From Diorhabda sublineata (Eukaryota > Arthropoda > Insecta > Coleoptera > Chrysomelidae), in assembly GCF_026230105.1 (NCBI RefSeq), contig NC_079475.1:35028086-35092085 (forward strand): a DNA stretch of 64,000 nucleotides. Direction: 5' to 3'. Positions 21,697 to 33,089 of the stretch are shown here, piece by piece. A model generated the notes under the pieces. It was not told the DNA's origin, made no database searches, and was given only the letters and a program-made list of their open reading frames with translations. Both the position numbers and the translations under genes were made by a program. Each line of letters starts with the position of its first letter. The first letter of the stretch is position 1.

Positions 21697-24600
21697 GTAA
21701 GGATAGATTAAAAATATATTCTTTTTCAATGTTTTACTAGATTTAGTATTTTATCCAATATTTTATGGTATGTTCCTAAATATTTTCATAACTCTTGTCT
21801 TGGTTCTCCTCTTTGAGTATATATGTGTGTATATGCGACCCAAAAGATGTATTGTGTTCCTGTCTTGCTGCGATACTGGGGAACTCAGTGTTTCCGGCTG
21901 ATGCGTTAATCCCACTCCTTTTAAAAGTCTTGAATGTGGGATGGCTTCAATTTCCAGATATATTCGCCTTCTATTTCAAGCGCTTCCAGGTGTAGTGCTC
22001 TGGAGTTCTTTAATGTTTCACACAGAGAATGTGGATACAGGTGTCGTCCTTTCAGCAACAAAATCGGCACGCCGCATTATCTGCTAGGTCTAGCATCTTC
22101 AGGTGTTTGTTGAGGCGACAGTGCCTCGATAGAACTCCTGTAGGTTGTCCCAATAATTGTTTGTGCTATTATCTTTCTTCTTTTCCAGTGCTTTTCCTTT
22201 TATACCACAGAAGGGCTTGGGTCCCATGAAGGGCTTGTCTGTCCTCGCTTTAGCAAGCTTATCAACTATTTCATTTCCCTTTGCTCCGGTGTGTTCCGGA
22301 ATCCATTGTAGGGCAATTTTATTTTTCTTGCCTAGCTCATTTAATTTTTCAATGCCTTCCAAAACGAGTTTAGAGTTTTAACGGCTGCTTGACTACCGCA
22401 CAGGATTATTTTCTCCTGTTTGCGATATTACCTCTCTAGATTGAACTCCACTTTGAGTAAATTCATAATCTATTCTGTCTTCAACATATTTCCTGTAAAA
22501 AAGTCAATAATCGCTACTATGCTTAAAATATATATATATATATATATTTTTTTTCTTGTTTAGACGCTATGTATATGGTTTCGAATCCAGAACCTATAGC
22601 GTTTCCCGAAGGTTTTGAAACTGCTTTGACGTGCGATATGAATATAGAACCAGATAAATTTGAATGGAAATTTTATCCAACTGACAGTCCGTACAACTCG
22701 AATGCTTTCATTGATCTTAGCAATTCTACATTCCATCTTATATCTGAAAATAGATATAATAAACAGAGAAAAAAGTCTACCCTTATGATACAGGTAAGAA
22801 TAATATAAAAAATATACTCCTTTACAGCTTAAACATTGAAATTTTTACTTGGAGCCTAGATTAAGAGAAAAAATTAGAAGCTGACCAGTCAGAGCCCTTT
22901 AAACCTTTTTCATTTTCATATTAAATGAATATCTTATGAAGTCACCAAACATTAGTTTGACTTGAAAATTTCAAAAAATTTTATTGAAACGATCATCCAC
23001 AAAATTAATTTTATTTTTAAGGTGAGCGGCCCCCATATAGCTGGTGATTATCAGTGTTTAGCTTATTATGGAGCTTACGTTGTAGCTTCTATACCATGGA
23101 GGCTCACTATAGCCCAATTGAAAGAATTTCCTAGACAAGACAGTGTCGATACTACGGTTACAGTTGGTAACACAATAATCTGGAGATGTTTAGTACCTGA
23201 ATCAAATCCGGAAGCTTCTATAGAATACCTAAAGAAAGGAGAATTAGTGAATTATCGTTATCAGAAAAATCAGACAAAGTCATTAATATTACCTAATGTA
23301 AATGCGGATGATACTGGAATTTATACTTGTAGAGCAACAAATACTATTAAAAATGTCGATTCATATGCTCATTTGAACTTGAGAGTTGTGAATAACGCAC
23401 CTCATAAATCACCCTATTTTATTTCTGAACCGAAGAAGACATATACAGTTCTGAAAGGTGAGTAAACTACAAAATCAGTTTGCAAGTAGAGTAGAAACTA
23501 GCATCATCATCATCAGTCCTACCGCAACAAATATCGAATAGAATAGAATAGAATTTGCTGTTGTGATTGTCCACCTCGCAGGAAAATTATAAAAGTTTTA
23601 TATTTTTAAATAGAAATCCAACAGCTTCTGGTTGAGTTTTCAAAAATTATTCAGCAAAAAGAATTAATACCAAGGATCAAACCTTATGAATCGTTTGTAT
23701 ATTGTTACTTCCAGTTTTTCTTTCTCCTTCAAGCTCAATAGTGACTCATGTATTAAAACTAATCATTGTTTATCAGTTTTACTATCAATTTAGTAATTGT
23801 CCAATATAAATTTATTATGTTACTTTATATATACTTCCACGCTTGAAGAGGTCTAATAAATATAATAACTTATTCCATTTTAAAAATTATCCTACTCTTT
23901 CGAAAGTCAAAGGTAAAGTCCAATCTCTTTCATTCGCAAATATACAAATAATATCGAATAGAATAGAATTTGCTGTTTTGGTTGTCCACCTCGCAGGAAA
24001 ATTATAAAAGTTTTATATTTTTAAATAGAAATCCAACAGCTTCTGGTTGAGTTTTCAAAAATTATTCAGACAAAAGAATTAATACCAAGGATCAAACCTT
24101 ATGAATCATTTGAATACTGTTTATCTAGTCTTTTAAGAAGTGAAATTTTTTCTGAATAACAATTACTTCCAGTTTTTCTTTCTCCTTCAAGCTCAATAGT
24201 GACTCTTGTATCAAAACTAGTCATTATTTTGCAGTTTTACTATCAATTTAATAATTGTCCAATATAAATTTATTATTTTACTGTATATTTTTAAGCAGTT
24301 TAATTTCTATTATATTTTAGGTGATACAGTTTCTTTGGAGTGTTCCGCAGTAGGAAATCCCATCCCAAAAGTGGTTTGGTTCAAGAAAAATGGTCAGTTA
24401 CCTACAAACCGCATCAAAATGATCAACGGTAGTCTGATAATCAATAACGTTATATCATCAGACGAAGCCATCTATGTCTGTAACCATACCAACTCTTATG
24501 GTACCATATCCCGTGAAATAACTCTCATATATAATGAAGAACCTAGCATAGATTGCCCCACAAACAAAACGGATCCAAAGCAAGGAGAGTTTTTGGACTT

Positions 24601-27600
24601 GATTTGTACTGTTAGAGGTGTACCGCCACCGCATAACGCTTGGTTTCTCAACGGTTTTTCAGTATTGAATGATAGTTTGGTTGAAGTAAGGGACAATAGA
24701 ATAAATTTTACTCGAGTAGAGAAAAGACATGCTGGTAATCTGCAATTATTTGCTAGGAATGTTGTGAAAACTGTGTACAGCAGTATAATGATAAGTGTAA
24801 TCCCTTTGGGATCTATCGATACATTCATTGCACCAACAAGACCTCATAAAAAGTGAGTATTGTGAGTTGATTCTCATTAGAAATCATATTTACATAACTT
24901 TTATATGAAAATATTATAACGATTAGATAATCTAGTGAATTAGTTTATTCTTCCTTAAGTTGTCCTTCTCTGATATGGTAATACAGTTAATGATGTTAGG
25001 TTATTCTCCTTGGCTACTTAATTTGTTTTTTTGTTATATAACTATGCAGCTTCCGATTATTCTGTCGTGTTTTATAAATTTTATGGAGACCTTAAGAGAA
25101 TATTAGTGACTCGCATTGGCTATAAAAGTGGCGTGCCACAAGTAGAACTAGTCAGTAATTATTAAAATGTCATGTTTTTACAGTGAAAGTAAAAAGTTGT
25201 AACATTTTTAATTTCTTTAATTAATGAATCCCAGGTTGTAGTGAGATTTGATATGTTTTGTGAGGTATTTAAATTATTTGAATACCTCAAAATAAATTTA
25301 ACCTATTTAAAATCAGCTCACCAATCCAATCTAAGAAATTATCCTTATGACTCACTAACCCACATATTATAAATTCCAATAATTTACTAAATACTTTTGC
25401 ATTCAAAAAACCAAAAATTTACAATCAAAATTTCATTTTGTGTTTTTTTATTTGGTGGTAAAAGAAGAATACACTTCTCTATATATCTACGTAAGCAATA
25501 CATTTGGCTACCCAGATAGCACAAAACACATACCTAGTTACATTCTAGGAATATACATGGCATATATCTAGAATGTACTCACATATCCAAGGTATATACA
25601 TCCCATCTCCCCCATTCATCCCATGTATATCCAGATGTCATTCCATACATATATATCCAGATACCTATTATTTTTATACTTAATATATTCACCAAGTACG
25701 TGTAATGGTTATTCACTAAATGTTCATTATATTTTTCTTAGGTATTTATGTATATATAATAGATATATAAATGCACCAAAAAGTTGTGTATATTTGATGT
25801 TGAAAAGTTACCTTCTACTGAGAATAATCGTGTGGGTATTAGTATTTAATCAATATTTTATGTTTTTAACTAATATATGCACAGATGAATATACATACCT
25901 GATTATACCTGGAATTGTATATGAGACGGTGTATATATGTAGGAAATGTTATATGTATATACATGTTATATCCTGTCTTTATCTGGGTAATGATATAATA
26001 TATAATATTAAATAAACAAATGTTGATATAAGTTTTAATTGAATAAATAGGAAATAAAATAAATATTTTTATTTAACAATAAATATTTTTGAAATATCTG
26101 CAAGTTTTTAAGATAAAATATAATATGCTTCTACGTAACATAATTATAAACTTAACATATCCCTCTCTATTTCTGTAATAACAAAAATTATAATAAAAAA
26201 ATAAAGTGAATTATCAATCGTATATTACTCGGTTTACATGGTTGACATTTATAAGTAGTGCCTATTTATTCATGAAATATTTTTTTAAAATATCCATAAA
26301 TTGGAATAATATTTAGTGAAGTTTTCGTTAGTTTTTGAGATACAGGTTAATAAAGATGATCACAGCATTATTTGATAAATGTAAAATGCAATAAATATTG
26401 ACAAAACTGAATATCGTAGTGTTTGATATATTTTTTAGTTCAGTGGAAAATTGCAAGAAAATATCATTGCACATAAAGTTACCGACCACCAAAAACATGA
26501 TTCTGGCTTATTGAAATTTAACAAAATTTCTGATGTTATTTGAATATAAAATACCCAATTTAATATATTTCTCCTACCTATTTTCAACCTTTATCTCAAA
26601 AATTAACAAGGTGATAGAAAATTTCTATTATAACACACTTGGGCTCAATTATTTTATTCACAGAAATAAAGGTTATACCGAAATCAAAGTTTATAACTTT
26701 CAATATAAAATTTTTATATTTTTCTAAATACACCTAACAAATTCCTCTCCCTTTTATCGTGCACTGCTTTTATAACCAATCTGATGCAATTAAGAATAGT
26801 TCCAGAACTTTTTTTAAGACACTCCAGAATATTCGATAACGTTATAATCCTATAAAAACCAAGTTTCAGGTGATAAAAGAATAATCTTTCTAGTCTCTGA
26901 TTTACTGGACTTTTAAACCTATACGTTTTCAGACACTCATCAAAACGACCTCCGAAGCGGCCCTCTAAACCCCCAAAGTTAATTCCGCCCAGCAAACCAG
27001 TAATAACTCGTATGGATGATGAATCAGTTGTTGTCCGTTGGAATGTTTCTCAAGATACGGGTTTGCCGATATCATTTTTTAAAGTTCAATATAGAGAATT
27101 GGGACCAGCCAATTCCAATGCGCATAATGGAAGCAGTAGACCAAGTCGATGGAAAACAACAAATGTTGATATACAACCTAACATTAGAAATTACGATATT
27201 ACCAATTTAAAGCCGGATTATATTTATAGGTTAGTAAAAAGAGTCTTTTTCACATTTAATAATAAGTTGGGACCAAACGGAAGTGGGATACTTGAAGATG
27301 ACACTATTTTGATGTCGACAGCATCTAGAAATTCTCATTTGAGATCCTCCAACATTTCTAAGTGAGCTCGATCAATTTCTGCAAGGTTGTGCTGTATCAC
27401 TACCACACTAGCTCATATTCAATTCATTTTGATACTCAAACAGTTATCAAAGTAGTGATCTCCCATGTTATTGACTTGCAGTTGACATAGAAGTACTAAA
27501 TTAAGTGCCACGTGATCAAAGTATTAAGACCTCAGTAAAAGCTATACTTAGCTCTCCATTACAAGCAAACGCCTAAAATGCGTTCGACAAAAAAGCTATA

Positions 27601-30600
27601 AAGGCTAAGATCTTACTTCCAGACTGAAGTTCATAAGATGTCTAGACTTGGAAGGCGAGCTGTTTATGTCAAAAACAGTTCTTTATAATAAATCTTAACA
27701 CTGCTGTTGAACCCAATCTTCATCTATATTAAGGATTATGGCTCTAAATAGGCTACACTACACACAGTAGCAGTACACTATTTTTGATATTTTTCAGTTA
27801 ATGTCAAAAAGTTGACGAAGGTAGTTGTTCCATTTCCATTAGATTTTTAGCTAAAATAAATCATTAACAAGTTTTAGGAGAAACCTTGTGACATATATTT
27901 CAAATTATGGAAAGTACTAGTCATTTAATTATGATAAAAATGATGATATGAAAACAAAACGTTTATACTAGTAAAAAACAAATTTGGATTGAAATTTGTG
28001 CCAATAATATTTACTCTTTAGATAATACTTGTTTCTCCACTCCACTTATTTGGAATTGATATTGAGCTAATTTTTGACTTTTTCTTCTAATAAGAATGTG
28101 TGGTATTTAATTCTAAATATTTTGCTTCCTTCTGAGATCTTCGCTCATCGAAGATGCTGACATCCAGGTCATACCATAGTTTTGGTGGTGTACCTAGTAA
28201 TATTTGTGTTTTTTTCTCTCCACCAACAAGTTAGATATAGATAATAAACTTTCTTCAAAAAGTCACTCATTCACTAACGTTTTTCTATTACACTATTTAG
28301 TTGACTTGTAGAACTATTAATTAGTATGACAATAGTTGATTCTAAGGTCGCTCGTTATCGATTGCATTGTGTAATCCAAGATGACTCAGGGTACTTGTGA
28401 GGGAACTGTTTCATTCCTGCTTGGTTATTGATTGGGTATGTTGATTATAGCATAATATGAATGCTACACCATCTCACTGCATCCTAAATATCTAGCTCTT
28501 CTCTAATATTCTGACTCTCATTTTATCTCTAAGGCTCCTTGAATTTTGATATAACGTACCTCCATATAACGATTTCCTCGATTTAACAAGTTCTTCGTAA
28601 TCCCCTTGAATTGCCCATAAGAGTCGGATGTAAAATGTACCTTCACATTGCCTACATTTTTTGAGAACAACCTCTTCATGACGACTTTTTAACTATCAAG
28701 AAAAAATATGTATACCTTTAATTAAAGAATTTTTTCAACCCAAAACCTTTATATAAAGTTTATATACCAATGTATGGCTGTGAATCTCATAATATGTGAT
28801 TCAAGTCGCGACAGGCTTCGACGTGTTTTTGTTCATAAAACAATCATTGTTGTTTGATTTGTTTACCTCTTTCATAATTTTAGACCAACGTAACCTCAAC
28901 ATAACAAACCTCAGTTCAACTAATTATTTCATATAACGAATATTAACTTGTCCCCTTCCGTTTAATCGAGGTTGCACTGTATATTTATCTTAGTGTCTTT
29001 GTGAAGAAAATAATTAGGGGTTCAATTAAAAAAGTTCGAATCCGATGAAAACTTTACTGGAGACTAAACCTACCATACTTGTTTTTGTTGGTAATAAATA
29101 TATGCAAGTTTATTTTTTTCTTCTATTTAAAATAAAAATTGTAATTGTACTTATGATACCTAAGTAAAATCATCAAAAATTTGAAATTTTCTAGATTCAG
29201 AATAGCAGCAGTTTATCAAAATAACGATAATAAATTGAGTCCCAACTCTGATAAATTCCACTTGGAAAGATACGATTTTGATGATAGGAATCCTCTTCCA
29301 ACTCCAATTATAATAGAAACGGAAACTGTTAGTACCACTGCTGTCAAAATTCATTGGAAGGTGAGTTTTTTTACTAAAATTTTTACTATTAACAATCGTA
29401 ATCATAATTTTGATAAATATATCACTTTATTTAAAACTTCTATCGCTTTTACATATCTCCAATATTTAACTAATTTCTAATATTGTGGCTACTGCCTTAT
29501 ATTCACTGTTGCAAAACCTTCCAGAAACATCTAAATAGATTAATGTTTACCTAATAAATGGAGCCACCTACAATTTTTTTGTAATTTCCACTATATTAAC
29601 TTATGACTGCCGTGTATCCGTTACATTATTTTAAGCAGTTTTTTACCATAAAGACTAAAACTATTACTTGCAAACGTTAACCTGCATTCTTAATTGAAGA
29701 ATAAAAATAATACTCAATTTAAAAAGCGGCTTAAAATAATATCCTATTGATGTTTGTTAGTTAACTTAAAGAAAATCAAGAAAGGAAGTAGCAATATAAA
29801 TTAGTTGCTATAGCAAAGAAGGTTGAAAAGACAATGGTCTGAAGATCTGTAAGATAAACTCTCAAAGAACCTTTAAGGAACGATACCTGCCACAAGACAC
29901 TTACCTGCATCATACCACATACTTATTACTCGATAAAGGTATACTGTAAATTTGCAAATAAAGAAGAAACATGAACTATATTTTCTATATGTTGTATATA
30001 CTTACATATATAATGCAAATATGTTTTCTATAATAGTTGAATGTTGCTGCGATACTTAACAACAATATTGACTCAACCTTAAATGATAGGCGTGGACTTT
30101 TTTAAATGAAATTTCAATTTCTTTGCATCCAATTTCTATTGATGCCTCCATACCTCATTTGATGAGTGATCTCCACAACATTATATAATTTTTAGTCAAA
30201 CCAGTAGTTCCTCTGATTAGCGCTTTCTACCAAACAAATCTCTTTAGCTGTATAGTACTAGTCTACATATTAAATAATGTTGTTATTTCAGTGTGATAAC
30301 CCCAAGAACGTTCAAATAGATGGTTTTTATATCAGTTTTATATCAGCTTCCACTGCTGGAGATTATATGAAAGCTACTGCCGATGGGAAAGATACAAGAG
30401 AATATGTTATAACACATTTACAGCCTGATTCGATATACGATGTGAAACTGCAAAGTTTTAATTCTAAATATGCTAGTGACTTCAGTGGAATTATGAAAGC
30501 TAAAACTGGTGGTAAGTTAGAGTAAATTTATTTTTGGTATGTCTCCAAGTCAATAAGTGATTAAATTTTCTCCTGTGGCTAAGTTTTTTTGAAGAATTGA

Positions 30601-33019
30601 TATATTTTATTCTGTCAGAAGAAACCAAATAATTTTTTGATTATTTCAGCACTTCAATTAGTTTCGACCACAACCACTCAACTTCCAAGTCAACCAACAT
30701 CGAGAGGAGAAAAATCCGAATTCAGTTTATATGTAATTGTTGCTGGTGTTGTAATTGGATGTGCACTACTAGTTTGTGCTATTACAGTTATATTCGTTTG
30801 TAGAAAATGGCAACAGAAAAAATCTGGTAATTTATCTTATTCAATACTCTATTGAATTATCAGAAGTTTCGAATCAATAGATACGTTACTTATTTCACTG
30901 TTATTAAATTTCAGTTGACAATAGAGACAAAACGATAGGAGAGGATCATACTCTTCAATTGGACGGTAATGAATATGTTGTAGTTAGTCCAAAATCAAAC
31001 GGTCATACTCCCAATAGGATAACAATCACCGCTAATCCGCTCGCTGACGCGGACAACAAGGTGAGGTACATATTATTTTTTTATATCTTTTTTTCATTAG
31101 GTTAAGTTCATTTAGATGATTAGATTGATTCATTGGTTTTTTATTTCATTTTAGAGGTCATTGCTTTAGAATGTAGCATCATATACATACAACATGCAGT
31201 ATAATAAACAATCGGTTATTATATTCAGTATTACTATTTTTATTTGTTTAAGGATAATACCAGTACATCTAATCAATTTTTTTAAAAATCGAGAAATTAA
31301 ATTTTTTATATCCTTTAATATTTTTATTAGTTCTACATCTTACATGGAGTAGGTACATTAGCCAATAATAAATAATAGATTATTAATATGCTAGAAACAA
31401 GGCGTTTAGCTCATTATGTTTACATGAAAATACTTTACATTCCATGACATCTTAGTTCTTTTGAATCTAACTAGAACTATTAATTGTATTTCAAGCTACA
31501 AAATAATAAAAAGCCTCAAGCTAGTTTATGGGAATTAAAAATCTTATTTGCACTGATCTACTAGAAACTTTCAAAAATCACTATATAATAAAAGAATAGA
31601 CATTACCCCTACTCCTCCAAACCAACCACTTGAAAACATAATGTCAGTTTTATGTTATAACAAAATATTGCTTTTGAAATTTGTTTTTGCTTAAATTTTT
31701 CAATATTGAATTCCTAAACACTAATATCAAATATTTCTTTAAAGTCTACAGCAGTGTCGTGTAAATTGGATGGAGAGACGAAGGGACCTCCCCCAGAGCC
31801 AAACAATATAATAATGTTCTATAAAAAAAATGAAGTAATTTTTATCCTGCAAGATATAACTAGATTCTTATTGTTAGTATTAATTGCATAATAAATCTAT
31901 TTTTGTAAAGCTACAGTTAGCACTCGGAAGGTCCAAAACAACACCTTTCAAAAACATTGTTAACCCCTTAAACTCCCCGTATGTTCCGTGGACGTATCTC
32001 CTCAAACCCAACCCCCGAGAAATATTCTGGGCAAACAACTAGTCTACAGTAGTTACAAATTATTTTTTTTTTGAAATTTTTGAAAGTATAAAAAACTTTA
32101 CTAAAAAACGTAATTTTATAATAGAATATCTTTATGAAAAACATGATATCAGATCATAACATTAGTTCCTAGTTAGGGAATTAGGGAAGTTCAATTTATA
32201 TTTTCCATAATTGCCTGTTCTCTCAAATGTTTTAACGACTATTAATTATTAACGGATAGAATTTCTATAATTTGAATAATTTTTTCGCTACCTGTTTAAC
32301 TGAAAAGCAAAAAAGATTCATAAAATTGTTACTCCAAATCAATTTATTTCAATTTTTTAAATTCACATCTCGGTTTTCACTAAAAGCATATTATTAGATA
32401 TAATCAGGGTTATAGAAAAAGTATAGTGATTCTCTCGACGAAAACATTTTTTGAAGCTTATGATCATTATCAATCTTGGATGGTAAAGAGTTGTTTTGCT
32501 GTAAAGAAAATTACTACTTTCCTATTAAAATCAACTGAAAAAATTAGATCTAAAATTTTACTTTAAGCACTAATGCGTAAATAACGTATTATTAAGGTCT
32601 CCGTAGTGTAGTGGCTAGAGTACGAGGCTAAGAGAAGAGTGGACAAATTTAATAACACAAATTCGTCAGATGTTTTGTTAATTTTTTCCAATCTTGAGTT
32701 AAATGTTGAAAATATCAATTAATATATATTTTAAAAGGAAAATTACTATTAAACTTCTGTATTTTGACAAAATTTTCGCTAGTAGAAAAAATATTATATG
32801 CAATTCGTGTGTAAAGGCTTTTTTCGACTCATGCGACAATATTGTTACATAAATAACTATATTGCAGTAAAAGACAAGCAAACATGCAACACAGAAGAAA
32901 AGGACTAATAGCCAGTTTAAATTTTTAATTAACAAAATTCAATCAATGAATTCTGATACAACATATATAAGGTATTCCAAAACTATACAGTTCAATTACT
33001 TAAGTGTACGTCTTAAAAC

Positions 33020-33089
<70 letters not shown>

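Noticed and set aside
24496..24828. 110-codon minus-strand frame opposite ihog exon 4
   Set aside because: Antisense shadow of a well-supported coding exon.
25623..26015. 130-codon Tyr/Ile/Leu-rich frame in ihog intron 4
   Set aside because: Produced by TATA/CATATATCC-type low-complexity DNA; no domain and wholly inside an intron.
26714..26995. 93-codon minus-strand frame overlapping ihog exon 5
   Set aside because: Overlaps the exon in antisense, has no motif, and does not fit splice signals.
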